This document shows positions 51,914-61,468 of a stretch of DNA of 64,000 nt, in pieces. Source of the stretch: Agarophyton chilense (Eukaryota; Rhodophyta; Florideophyceae; Gracilariales; Gracilariaceae); contig JARGXX010000115.1 in NCBI GenBank assembly GCA_030374765.1, forward strand, positions 1,148,501 to 1,212,500, given 5' to 3'. The notes beneath the pieces are model-generated. The model made no database searches, had not been told where the DNA came from, and worked only from the letters and a program-made list of their open reading frames with translations. The position numbers and the translations under genes were made by a program. The number at the start of each line of letters is the position of its first letter. Position 1 is the stretch's first letter.

Positions 51914-53080
51914 TTACTTGTGCGCCGCGCCCAGACGCGAGTTGCGCAACAGTACTGCGAATCCGTTGGCGAAGAAGCGCAGTCCGTCTGTTGTCTCGTC
52001 TCGCGCTAGATACCCGAGCGCCTCCGCCTCCTTGAGCATTGCTAGCGCCCGCTGCACGGCTATGTGTCGTTTGCGTACTACGTCTAGAGCTGTGATGCTA
52101 TTTTCTTTCATCACCATGTCAAGTAAACTTTGTGCCCCAGTCGAGTCTTTTGAGCTGTCAATCCATAGAGCCAATACTCCACTTTCCAACCTCCTCAACT
52201 GTACACCCGCTTTCATTCGTCCAATTGCCTCGCACGCCGCCCGGAAATCCTCCGGAGAAACCAGCTCTGTCGTTGCGCGATTCCTCATCGTCACCCAGTA
52301 CGCGTCAGTCAGCGTCATCATACCACCCACTCGCAGAACCGCCATGCGCAGGAAGCCCAACAACTGTCGGGACAATTCCTCTCTGTACACCGCCACATTT
52401 CCACCAGTCAACTCCTTTGTTACAGGCGACTCAATTCCCATCTCCGCCATCATGCTTAGCAATTCATTGTCCTCTCCACTTGATTCCTTCGTCCGAAACA
52501 ACCCAGCAATCTTCATTAAATCTCCTGCCTGTTCTCGAAGCTTATCGATAGAAGAAAACCCACTGTTTATTGCTTCTCTCCTTTCCAAGTTTTGCATGCG
52601 TACGCGATCTTGCACCCCGCTTAGCCCCGCTCTTCTCGAAACGTAATCGCCCATTCTCTCTCTTTCCAACGCCTCCTTTGCCTTTTGCTCCGCAATTCGA
52701 TCCCATTCCTTCCGCGTACACGCCCCGGTCACAGCGCTGATACACCGATCTCGATCGTGAGCCCCCGTTTTCGACTCGAAAAGCACGCGCACGCCCCGCC
52801 CGTAGCGGAGCAGAATCCGAGCTCGAAGGGGCGATGACTTGTCTTCTGTTGGCGACGAAAACGGCAATGAGCTTAGCTTTGCGCTAATTGCTTGTGTTCG
52901 ACGCCCATCCGTCCATACGATTCTGTGCGTCGTCACATTCAATAGCCCCTTTACGAATGGCGTCGACTTCTTGTCGTGTGTTTGTAATGTTGTTTTTTCG
53001 ATGCTGGCTGTTGTGTACTCTCCTTCCACTGTTTTCAACGTACCGGCTGCTGTGAGTTCGCATGGCGAAAAGTGTTCCAT
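51914..53080 (-). CDS. VPS36: ESCRT-II subunit VPS36
   Basis: 388 residues. The N-terminal GLUE/PH-like domain (about 1-125) includes GLLNVTTHRIVWTD and LRARILLRYGRGVRVLFES, the strands that bind phosphoinositide and ubiquitin in relatives. A helical linker (125-165) follows, then the tandem winged-helix core: AINSGFSSIDKLREQAGDLMKIAG (family AF.DLdaLm.kAkeMv.La), ELSRQLLGFLRMAVLRVGGMMTLTDAYWVTMRNRATTELVSPEDF, and a C-terminal EAEALGYLARDE..GLRFFAN. It acts with VPS22 and VPS25 to sort ubiquitinated cargo into multivesicular bodies. No NZF fingers are inserted in GLUE, unlike yeast. Divergent to the Obg gene. Confidence 0.9.
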   Translation of the reverse strand: MEHFSPCELTAAGTLKTVEGEYTTASIEKTTLQTHDKKSTPFVKGLLNVTTHRIVWTDGRRTQAISAKLSSLPFSSPTEDKSSPLRARILLRYGRGVRVLFESKTGAHDRDRCISAVTGACTRKEWDRIAEQKAKEALERERMGDYVSRRAGLSGVQDRVRMQNLERREAINSGFSSIDKLREQAGDLMKIAGLFRTKESSGEDNELLSMMAEMGIESPVTKELTGGNVAVYREELSRQLLGFLRMAVLRVGGMMTLTDAYWVTMRNRATTELVSPEDFRAACEAIGRMKAGVQLRRLESGVLALWIDSSKDSTGAQSLLDMVMKENSITALDVVRKRHIAVQRALAMLKEAEALGYLARDETTDGLRFFANGFAVLLRNSRLGAAHK

Positions 53081-53627
53081 TGTGAGCAGCGTCCCCTTAC
53101 GGAACGTTTGTTAATGCTGCACAACACGGTCCTCGTTGAATTGTGTGTTTAGCTTGACTGCGTAGCTCTCTAGCTCGGGATTAACTCAGCGGGCCAAACT
53201 CTGTGGAAAAGTGAAACGTCTTTGGCGCTAGCATCCTTTCAAATGCTTGCGTCTCACTCGTTGCGCTCGGGAGCGCTAAACTCTCTCTGTGGCAGCGGCA
53301 GCAGCGCGTGTTGCAAGTAACATGTTTTCCTGGTGTGACAATGAACTATGCAGTCCAACTTCTGAATGAGAGATAATTTTTGAGATTCACAATTGCACGC
53401 TTGACGAAATTGCAATAGATCCCGCAATCTCACACGGCTCTTTTCTTCTCTCACGTTGTCCACGCTCTAGCTAGAGATACTAGCTAGATTGTTTCATCGA
53501 CGGCAAGTCCGTAGGCTCTTCGAAAGGCTTCTCTGAAACTCGCAGTGTTTCAGACCGTTGCTTCTGTTACGTTGCATAAGATTGCCGCGGGATTTCCTCC
53601 ATTGCAGCTTCCCGTTGCTCACCTGTC
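53081..53627. promoter_or_regulatory. divergent promoter, VPS36 / Obg
   Basis: 547 bp between divergent starts. No TATA box is obvious. A minus-strand frame of 69 codons within it has no recognisable domain. Confidence 0.35.
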
Positions 53628-55157
53628 ATGGAAACTGCTTTTCTGTGTGCTGTCCCGCTCCGACAGAGAGGCAGGGGGCCTTTCTCTCGGAACAGAATAC
53701 CACCTCCAACCAGCCGAACGGCGTGCACTTCGATGAATCCTCGCGCAGTCATCTCTGAACCAGAAACTCCCCAAGCGCCAAGCAGCCAAAACCAGTCCTT
53801 TAAGACGCCAACTACAACGAACTCTGACTGGATGTTCTTTGATGTCGCCCGTATCCTCGTCAAGGCAGGCTGCGGTGGAAACGGCTGCGTGGCGTTTCGT
53901 CGAGAAAAGGGCGTTCCCCGCGGTGGGCCTTCAGGCGGTTCTGGGGGCAAGGGTGGATCAATAATTTTTGTCACTACAACAGGTGGCAACACATTATCCA
54001 AGTTCCGCGGCGGCGCCGCGTTCAGAGCCAAAGATGGAGCAAATGGCCAGGGTAAAAGTCGACATGGCGTAGCTGCGTCCGATGTTGTCGTCCCCGTACC
54101 ACTTGGAACGGTTGTCCGAGATGACAATGGGAAAATATTGGCCGACCTCTCGCGTGACGGACAAACCTTTCGCGCAGCTAGGGGGGGACGTGGTGGTAGA
54201 GGCAATCAATCTTTTAAAACAGACAAGAATCGCGCCCCTAGAATTGCTGAACAGGGTGAACCAGGAGTGGAGCGCAGACTGCGGTTAGAACTGAAGCTTG
54301 TCGCCGATGTCGCCCTAGTTGGCTTCCCTAACGCTGGAAAGAGCACGCTTCTCGATGCTGTTTCTAATGCGCGGCCAAAGATTGCAGACTACCCGTTTAC
54401 AACAATAGTCCCGAACCTGGGCGTTGTGGATGGGGTTGATGGCGGAAATGGCCTTGTCTTTGCAGACGTTCCAGGGCTCATAGAGGGCGCTCATCGCGGT
54501 GTTGGAATGGGGGTTTCGTTTTTGCGTCACATTGAACGGTCCAAGGTTGTTGTTCACATACTCGATGGAACGGTAGATGATGTGATCGAAAGATATCGTG
54601 CAATTCGACTGGAATTAGAGCTTTTTGATCAACGTCTTGCCAAAAAGAAGGAGGTTGTCTTGTTCAACAAGGCCGACGTACCTGGAGTTCGAGAAAAGTG
54701 GGACAATGGTTTAAAAGAACAGCTTATTGAAGCTGTGGGGAAGCACAAAAGGATCGCAATCATCAGCGCGAAGTCCAAGCAGGGGCTGTCGGAAATGATG
54801 CCAAAGCTGAAGGTCCTTGTGGACAGTGTTGTGCATGAAGATAATATTGTCCTCTTGGGAGATGAGGATGATGAACACTTAGGCCAGGTGCCAGCGACAG
54901 TTGAGTGTGTTGAAGAGGGTCGCTTTCGCGTAGGTGGCTATCAGGTTGAACGTGCGTATAAAATGACAAATTGGGATTATATAGAGGGAATCGATCGATT
55001 CCAGAGAATACTCGAGGCACTTGGTGTCAACAAAATGCTGATCAAAGCTGGCGCCAAGGATGGTGATTCTGTTGTATGCTTTGAACGAGAGTTTGACTAC
55101 TACAAGGAAGAGAACATCTACAGCGCAGCTGCAGCGCTTGATGGGTATATTGACTGA
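53628..55157 (+). CDS. Obg-type GTPase, probably plastid-targeted (ObgC)
   Basis: 509 residues. The first 65 are Arg/Ser/Pro-rich with few acids until about residue 44, a good transit peptide. The glycine-rich Obg fold (about 69-225) has [29 protein letters not shown] and RGGRGGRGN. The G domain has G1 GFPNAGKS (232-239), switch region YPFTTI, G3 DVPG (280-283), G4 NKAD (347-350) and G5 ISAK. A C-terminal OCT-like domain follows ([19 protein letters not shown]..., VGG, then [19 protein letters not shown]), which plant ObgC has and mitochondrial homologues lack. It assists large ribosomal subunit assembly in the organelle. A second start at M36 (MNPRAV) would remove part of the presequence. 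Confidence 0.93.
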   Translation: METAFLCAVPLRQRGRGPFSRNRIPPPTSRTACTSMNPRAVISEPETPQAPSSQNQSFKTPTTTNSDWMFFDVARILVKAGCGGNGCVAFRREKGVPRGGPSGGSGGKGGSIIFVTTTGGNTLSKFRGGAAFRAKDGANGQGKSRHGVAASDVVVPVPLGTVVRDDNGKILADLSRDGQTFRAARGGRGGRGNQSFKTDKNRAPRIAEQGEPGVERRLRLELKLVADVALVGFPNAGKSTLLDAVSNARPKIADYPFTTIVPNLGVVDGVDGGNGLVFADVPGLIEGAHRGVGMGVSFLRHIERSKVVVHILDGTVDDVIERYRAIRLELELFDQRLAKKKEVVLFNKADVPGVREKWDNGLKEQLIEAVGKHKRIAIISAKSKQGLSEMMPKLKVLVDSVVHEDNIVLLGDEDDEHLGQVPATVECVEEGRFRVGGYQVERAYKMTNWDYIEGIDRFQRILEALGVNKMLIKAGAKDGDSVVCFEREFDYYKEENIYSAAAALDGYID

Positions 55158-55295
55158 CCTTTTCGCTAAACGAGGAATTTTGAAGCTCTTTCAGCAATGG
55201 GACATAGTACATTACGTTCTTGTGTTCTTCTATCGTTCAAGGCGAGTCAACTTCGACACGATTTCTGTATATTTGACTGCATAACTCAGCATCTG

Positions 55296-56372
55296 TCACA
55301 AGTTTGCCAGCTTGCCTTCAAAAACAAGTTCTGCGGGTCCAGTCATGAGCACATGATTAGAGCTCGAATCCCATTCAATAGTCAGATCACCCCCCGGTAA
55401 ATGAATCACGGCGGGAACATCTTTTTGAGCGCGGCCTGTGAGTACAGCGGCGACAAGTACCGCACAAGCGCCTGTTCCGCAAGCCATCGTACGACCCGCT
55501 CCGCGTTCCCACACAAGCATATCAAACTCTGCGCTACTGTGCTGATACACGAATTCCGTGTTTGTTCTTTGCGGAAAGACGGGGTGATTCTCAAAGCTAG
55601 GACCATCTGCTTCAAGACGAGAACCCATGTCATCATACACATCCTTTGTGACAAAAGTAATCGCGTGAGGATTTCCCATTGAAACACATGAAAACGTCCA
55701 GTCCCGCCCGGCAACATCCTTTAACACGTCTTTGTATTCGTTTGACGCGGATGTGTTCAATTTAGTTGGAACCTGTTCAGGCTCAAGAATTGGAACCCCC
55801 ATGTCGACTTTGACATGTTCCGATCCACCCTCCATTTCCGGAATGATTTCCCCGGCTCCTGTGTCTATGACATACTTTCCAATTGTGCGCCCGTGAACAC
55901 CCAAATCAGTGGCAAAACGTGCTAGACAGCGAATTCCGTTTCCACACATTTCCGGTTCAGTGCCATCAGAATTGAACAGTCTCATGGCGAAATCCGAGGT
56001 CGGTTTGGTTGCGGGCAATAGAAATATGACTCCATCCGCACCGACGCCTGTATTGCGATTGCAAACAGCTTCGGCTTGAGTTGGGGTCAAAACTGGTGCT
56101 GATGCGTGTCTGTTATCAATCAGTACAAAGTCGTTTCCAATTCCGTGGTACTTACGAAATGCCGTCATGGACGGCGCTGTAGCTCTTACAAAGTGTCTTC
56201 TGTGATTGCTTGTCAGCTGAAAGTTGGCACGTCGGCAAGAAGGCACAAAAAATGTTGAAAACCGCGAGCGATGGCGCAGCAGTGAAAAGGTTGAAGTTGC
56301 AAAAGTGAGAGATTGCGATCCGGAGGATCTTAGCGAACGCTCGGGCAGCATGTTATGATTCGATAGTGACAT
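55296..56372 (-). CDS. DAPF: diaminopimelate epimerase, plastid-type
   Basis: 358 residues; converts LL- to meso-diaminopimelate, the last step before lysine in the plastid pathway. Residues 1-68 are a Ser/Arg/Phe-rich presequence; the enzyme starts FRKYHGIGNDFVLIDNR (72-88). Both catalytic cysteines are present: C143 in EMCGNGIRC and C298 in MACGTGAC. Other landmarks are N.GVGADG (109-114), NSDG (134-137) and GNPHAI (233-238). Length after presequence removal is typical. Bacterial-type DapF in a eukaryotic nucleus is a mark of plastid-bearing lineages. Converges on Obg with about 140 bp between stops. Confidence 0.96.
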   Translation of the reverse strand: MSLSNHNMLPERSLRSSGSQSLTFATSTFSLLRHRSRFSTFFVPSCRRANFQLTSNHRRHFVRATAPSMTAFRKYHGIGNDFVLIDNRHASAPVLTPTQAEAVCNRNTGVGADGVIFLLPATKPTSDFAMRLFNSDGTEPEMCGNGIRCLARFATDLGVHGRTIGKYVIDTGAGEIIPEMEGGSEHVKVDMGVPILEPEQVPTKLNTSASNEYKDVLKDVAGRDWTFSCVSMGNPHAITFVTKDVYDDMGSRLEADGPSFENHPVFPQRTNTEFVYQHSSAEFDMLVWERGAGRTMACGTGACAVLVAAVLTGRAQKDVPAVIHLPGGDLTIEWDSSSNHVLMTGPAELVFEGKLANL

Positions 56373-57134
56373 CTGGAGATGGAAACTGGCCTTGTGCGTT
56401 GTATCGCGAACGTCCCCAAAAGCGGCAACTCTCCGTTGAAAGGCGAGAATAGCACGAGTGAGGATCGATCTTCGTTGAAGAAACGTTTTAACTGAATTTT
56501 CCGCTGAAGCACGTATCTATTTAATTTCGTCCTGAAGACGGCCAACTATTGTTCTGCTCGGGCAAAAGGCGATGTACCGGTATTCTCGATTACACGGAGA
56601 AGATGCTGAGCACTTGTAAAACCAGAATTATTTGTATGTAACGAAGATTACCTGCACTTGTGAGGATCTGAGGCCGGCAATCTTGGATCTAAGCGGATGA
56701 AGAGGCGAGGGTAACGCTGCCGTAGATAACTCTGGGCGAAAATCTCAACTGCGAGATGAACGCCGATTAGCGATGACAACAGCGGTCGTAGATAATATAC
56801 TAAAGGTATCAAGAGTTTACACCTGAAAATATATCGATGAATTTCTCGGCACTCTGTGCCGTCTTTTCATTCGTCGGTTGACGTTTTGCAGATAAGGAAA
56901 TTCGGACGATATTTGCCGGAACAGATCAGAAAATGGCTACTGAGCCCCCATGGAAACATGACGATTTTATCGTAGACAAAACAGCATCTGCACCAAGTCC
57001 GACGATCGTCTGTCTCTCCCAGGGATCAGGTTAGCTTTCTCGCCGAAAGAGAAAGACATGAATCGTGACAAAACGAAGCGCTTAGCCTGTCAAAACGAAA
57101 TCCAGATTTGTTGCATAAGACACACGAATAACTG
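56373..57134. promoter_or_regulatory. divergent promoter, DapF / YqgF
   Basis: 762 bp between divergent starts with no recognisable gene; short frames only. No TATA box or repeat stands out. Confidence 0.35.
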
Positions 57135-57800
57135 ATGAATAACACAGCTTTCTTGTTTGTGTGTCCGAAAAGACTGTGGGAGCGTGCGCCGCACAAGCAG
57201 AATCAACGAAGAGAGAAGACCACCGTGGCGCGAATAGGCGAACGTACGCTAGGTGTCGACTACGGTGTGCGTCGAGTTGGCCTGGCGATCTCCGTTGGAG
57301 TGGCCCCGCGACCACTTCAACGTATTGACCACCAAGACAATCCGTACCGTGTAGCTACTGACGTGGCACAGGTTGCCAGCCGCAACCTTGCAGAATCAAT
57401 AGTTGTGGGGATGCCGGTAGACATCTACGGGAGGGAACTGAGGCAAGCCATCACAACTCGAAATTTCGTACAGGAACTAATTCGTTGTGCCCCGTGGGCG
57501 AAGATCATGGTACTCAACGAAACGTTCACATCTAAAGACGCAATAGAGCAACTCCGTGGTTCAGGAATTGTGGGGAAGATAGTTAAGGACTTCATCGATA
57601 GTGAGTCGGCGGTGATGCTATTGCAGCGGCATTATTCGGACATGGACGACTACAAAGCAGAGCTCGTACACGAGCCAAAGGTTGCAACTACTCAACAACG
57701 TCCTAGCGAAGAAAGGATGACTTATGCAGAATGGAAAAAACAGATAATGAAAAGGGCTGCACAGAATGTTCAGGTCTCCAAAAAAAACAGGAAGAAATGA
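57135..57800 (+). CDS. YqgF/RuvX-type nuclease homologue, bacterial origin
   Basis: 221 residues. The RNase H-like core begins TLGVDYGVRRVGLAIS (38-53) with the first catalytic aspartate D42, then IVVGMPVDIYGRELRQA, LNETFTSKDA (the position of the family's DERLTS, glutamate kept) and FIDSESAVMLLQ (family VDD.AA..IL; acidic residues kept in shifted form). Bacterial YqgF matures the 5' end of 16S rRNA; a plastid or mitochondrial equivalent is the likely role. The first 35 residues are basic (RR, KR) and suit an organelle presequence. The C-terminal 45 residues are a basic extension (KKQIMKRAAQ...SKKNRKK). Divergent to DapF. Confidence 0.9.
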   Translation: MNNTAFLFVCPKRLWERAPHKQNQRREKTTVARIGERTLGVDYGVRRVGLAISVGVAPRPLQRIDHQDNPYRVATDVAQVASRNLAESIVVGMPVDIYGRELRQAITTRNFVQELIRCAPWAKIMVLNETFTSKDAIEQLRGSGIVGKIVKDFIDSESAVMLLQRHYSDMDDYKAELVHEPKVATTQQRPSEERMTYAEWKKQIMKRAAQNVQVSKKNRKK

Positions 57801-58910
57801 AACCAAACGAACGTGGTGTAAGAAAGGCGCAGGAAAAACGAAACCTAGGAAGATCAGACAGAACTCAGGTTTTGTGATACTTTTACATCTTTACGCAACC
57901 AACTGCAGCGTAAATGTGAGGTTGTGGAAGTTTCACTCGCAGTCATACAACCCATCGCGTTTCTGTCTTTTGCATTCGTTTGCAACCTTGCATCCGAGTA
58001 GGTATCTACGTGGAACGTGACGGGCGTTTCAGGCTTTCGTAATCATTGTATGTTACATATCGAATGCGCATGGCAGACCTGACCCCCGCAGCTAAGAGGA
58101 TAATGCCCTGGTATTTCGAAATCGGGCGGATTTCAGGCAACAGCCGTCCTTCATTAGAAACGTGAGCGGTGCAAATGAGCTAGTCGGGACAAAAATGGGG
58201 GTTTATGTCATTAAGAGTATCTTGCTGTGTCACGTGCCTTTGAGGAGTGAATCTGGTAAAATAAGTTCTGAGACTTATCTAACTTCATGCGGACCGCTGG
58301 TGGAGCGAGCAATGACTAACGTTCCCTCGGGGCAAGTTGACACAAGGCAAGGTAGCGACAGTCATGACGTAGTGAACGATCGCGCACTGGAGCAAATGTA
58401 GATGCTGATGAGAGAATTTTGTAGATTATTCGCGATGAGTCATGAATGTTGTGATCGGGCCCAAGATGGGCCGAGACACAAATGTTCTGTGCTGACAAAA
58501 AATTATCCATTACAAGCAGCGGCAAATATCTTTTCCAACATGAGTTGCGATAGGAGAGTTACGCCAAGCACCTGTGCCAGAACAAGGACGATTGGTGCGG
58601 CCATGATGCAACCAACCAAGTACGTGGCTTTTGTTCAAGACTCAGTTGGTTTCGGTTCTCGTGTCCCTTTTGAAGGAGAGCGGTAGACTATTTTGAGTGG
58701 GGGCCGGGCTGTTCAATGCAAATGGTTCTGGTGAAAGACGGACAAAAAAGATTTTGCAAACAAGGGGAGTGCCAGTGGATATCTCAGTGCTCGTTTGTAA
58801 GATACGGGCCATGACCATTATAGATGAGGCAGGTAGGAACAGGATGCGAACAGCGCTACGGGCATGAGATGTCCCAATGATGTTGTACAGGTGAGTGTAG
58901 TGGTGAGGGC
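57801..58910. other. convergent flanks, no supported gene
   Basis: 1.1 kb between the convergent YqgF and MED7 genes. Small plus-strand frames at 58162-58401 and 58402-58686 have no recognisable domain. Confidence 0.4.
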
Positions 58911-59669
58911 CTACAAATTGGGGTCATTTACAATGAGGTTGACGTTGCGCAGTAGGTCGGTAGCAGGGGTGGGTGGTGGAGCAGGTAACGCAGGCATCAT
59001 ATCGTCGAAAATACAGTGCAGATCGGTGTTGCGTGTGGTGGGCGGTTGTGGCGCCTGTGGTTGTGACGGATGGTGTTGTGTTTGGGGCTGTTGTAAGGAT
59101 TGTAGATAAGCGGCTGCAGGTGGTGAAAGTTGGTAACTGGGTTGCGTGACTTCATCTGCAGCTTCTGCGATGAGGTCCCAGGCTTTCTTGACGCTTTTGT
59201 GCAAGTTGTCGGTGGTTTGCTTTCTTGAGCGGGTTTGATTGTCGAGCAGTGTCTTGAGATCCATGGCAGCCTGTGCGGGGCGCATGACATTAATGAGATG
59301 CTGCATGTTGACAAATGTATCTTCAATCTGCTGGATAATATGCTGGTGTGGCTGCACGGGTGATTCGTGGGCAATGGGGTGACAAAGCTGTTCAACAAGC
59401 TTCAAAAAGAGCTGCAACAGGGACGAGTTCATGGATCGAAGCTCGTGACAGGGGGGTGCGGACGGATCGTAAAGGCGCTTCCTTCCAGCGTGTTCCAACG
59501 AAGGTACAATGTGTTCAGTGGAGTAGACGCGGCCGAACATGTGATAAGAGTCATTGGAAGAAGGTAGCGGTGGCGGATGCATGGGGTGTGACGCGATGGA
59601 TTGGTAGTAGCGCCGGGGCGGGAGGGGGAACTGGGAGACCTGGTGCGGCTTTGCGGCCGGCTGTGACAT
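58911..59669 (-). CDS. MED7: Mediator complex subunit 7 (MED7)
   Basis: 252 residues from the ATG at 59669. A Mediator middle-module protein that bridges activators and RNA polymerase II. The N-terminal part has the family order QFPLPPRRYY, then a Pro-rich stretch, then YHMFGRVYSTEHIVPSLE and RLYDP. The core is HELRSMNSSLLQLFLKLVEQL (the MED21-binding hinge), IEDTFVNMQHLINVMRPAQA and a coiled coil to about residue 165 containing LLDNQTRSRKQT. The tail is Gln/Pro/His-rich and disordered. The frame stays open to 59774 with an ATG there, but the extra 35 residues (RSRALFLRRPFSP...) are unlike the family, so the internal M is preferred. Confidence 0.9.
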   Translation of the reverse strand: MSQPAAKPHQVSQFPLPPRRYYQSIASHPMHPPPLPSSNDSYHMFGRVYSTEHIVPSLEHAGRKRLYDPSAPPCHELRSMNSSLLQLFLKLVEQLCHPIAHESPVQPHQHIIQQIEDTFVNMQHLINVMRPAQAAMDLKTLLDNQTRSRKQTTDNLHKSVKKAWDLIAEAADEVTQPSYQLSPPAAAYLQSLQQPQTQHHPSQPQAPQPPTTRNTDLHCIFDDMMPALPAPPPTPATDLLRNVNLIVNDPNL

Positions 59670-60296
59670 GGGGGAGGGAGCGGGAAGGCAGCGCGGCGGG
59701 AGTGCAGAGAAGCACAAGCGCGAGGAAGAAGAAGGAGAGAAGGGTCGGCGGAGAAATAGCGCGCGCGAACGCAATAATTTACAACGCTGCGACGCGCGCG
59801 CGCCCCGACTTTACAACAGCAAGCTGATGAGCTGCCCAGCGGCGCGCCCGCGCCAGTGCTGCAACTCGAGTATATTTGCATCACTCCACTCGGATGAGTG
59901 TGCCACGCATGCCACGTGTGTGGTGATGAAATGCCACGTGTGCGACGCTGTTTCGTTGCGCGACGCGTCTTCATTCCGTACGAGCACGAGCGCGTCACAA
60001 ATATCTGCGCGCAGGTGATGTGATATGACTCATGTCGGCTGCTGTCGTGCTGTCGTCGTGGCGACTGTCTGACGTCTTGTGTAGATGTATCACGGGGGGT
60101 GACCAGTGCCAGCGCTATTGAACGCTCACGTGCGAGCTAGTGAACGTTGTGCGGTTTGCCATCGCTTGCGCGCTTCGCCCATCGCCGATCGTCGCGAGAG
60201 AGAGACGATCGATGTGCCGTTTGGCGTCGCGCTGCTCAACTGCATCCCCACGCGCCCGCGCGCCCAAAGGCTGTTATCCCTGTGCACAAGATATTG

Positions 60297-60331
60297 GCGG
60301 CTGTTGGGCGGCTGTTGGGCGGCTGTTGGGC
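60297..60331 (+). repeat. 12-bp tandem repeat
   Basis: About three copies of GGCGGCTGTTGG. Confidence 0.85.
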
Positions 60332-60828
60332 GACGGGTGGCGCCGCCATCGGGCGCGCATCATCCCAACGCAAATTGCTACGTTCCCCCTGCCCCAGTCA
60401 GAGCTGCTGCCAGCACGGAAAGCTGTTTGCAACTCCGCCCGAAGCGACACCAATTTCGGTGTGTCGACCGCGTCCGCACTGCGATAGCTCCCCACATTTC
60501 AAGCAACGCGCCACGAGAGCCGCACACACCAACTCGAGATGGGTATTTGTGTGGCACGGCACGGCAGCACGCGCAGATACACTACACGCGCAAAGCAGGT
60601 TGAGAGCATCAAACGTCACGCAGCGCGCTCGGGCTGGCACGACAGCCGTCGTCACGACGCGTGCGACAATGCATGGGTGGCACATGCGGCACAGTGCGCG
60701 AGCACGTGACTCCATGCGCCGATTCGTGCACCGAAGCGGCGCGTGATCTCACACACACGTGTGACGCGTGCTGTGGGACAGACGGACAGCGCGCCGTGGA
60801 ACGGTGGCCACATCGGTACGCTCAGAAT

Positions 60829-60841
60829 ATATATATAAAGC
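60829..60841 (+). promoter_or_regulatory. TATA box (ATATATATATAAA)
   Basis: A strong TATA element in otherwise GC-rich sequence, 67 nt before the ATG at 60908, followed by a pyrimidine-rich initiator-like stretch (ttctctcgctctccg). Confidence 0.55.
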
Positions 60842-60907
60842 TGCCAACAACAACAGGTCCTCCGTTCACCGTTCTCTCGCTCTCCGTACGCAGCTGCAGT
60901 TTGCATC

Positions 60908-61126
60908 ATGTGTCAGCTACGAGTCTTCGCCAATGTGACCGTCGTGCCTGCGTCTCATACCGTGTGCTTGTCCGCGCCGCCCATCTCTCACAAACTCCTC
61001 CACCAACCCACCCCTCAGTCAGCCGCCCGCGTCCGATCCCTTTTGTCGGGCCCGAGCTCCAGACCACCTTCCCATTGCCTCAACCCGCCTCCCTGGCTGA
61101 AAGGCGTCCTCACCCGCTTTGTGTAA
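60908..61126 (+). CDS. possible small gene of unknown product
   Basis: 72 codons beginning MCQLRVFANVTVVPASH, Pro/Ser-rich in the second half, without domains. Support is positional only: a strong TATA box 67 nt upstream, first ATG after it, and an ATTAAA polyadenylation-like signal at about 61165. The protein could equally be a chance frame on a non-coding transcript. Confidence 0.3.
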   Translation: MCQLRVFANVTVVPASHTVCLSAPPISHKLLHQPTPQSAARVRSLLSGPSSRPPSHCLNPPPWLKGVLTRFV

Positions 61127-61200
61127 GACACCGCGCCAGTGCAGATTGAGTGAATCATACTTTCATTAAAGCTGTACTTCCGACACCCGGCCCCCCAGCC

Positions 61201-61468
61201 GTCTGGCCGTCTGGCCGTCTGGCCGTCTGGCCGTCTGGCCGGCCTGGACGTCTGGCCGCCTGGCCGCTCCTACGCCCCACAGCCCAGCATTTCTGACATT
61301 GTGGTTGTCCAGCTGTCCGACCGTCCGGCCGTCCGATCGTCCGACCGTCCGACCGTCCTACTGTCCGACCGTCCGACCGTCCGACCGTCCTACTGTCCGG
61401 CCGTCCGGCCATCCGGCCGTCCGACCGTTTCACAGTTTGACCGTTCGACCGTTCAGCCGTTCGGCCAT
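61201..61468 (+). repeat. two-part 8-bp minisatellite
   Basis: Five exact GTCTGGCC units (61201-61240), a 70-bp spacer, then about eighteen variants of GTCCGACC/GTCCGGCC/GTTCGACC (61313-61468). The two arrays share the frame GTCYGRCC in the same direction, so they are one family with diverged units. The minus-strand 92-codon frame through them (SDGRTVGR repeats) is a product of the repeat. Confidence 0.9.

Noticed and set aside
60106-60746. Three long overlapping plus-strand frames (115-199 codons)
   Set aside because: All three frames are open at once, which reflects high GC; the residues are Arg/Ala/Pro-rich without domains.
61155-61433. A 92-codon minus frame of SDGRTVGR repeats
   Set aside because: It is a translation of the 8-bp minisatellite.
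61201-61468. Considered as a CRISPR-like array
   Set aside because: Units are contiguous without unique spacers, and the genome is eukaryotic.
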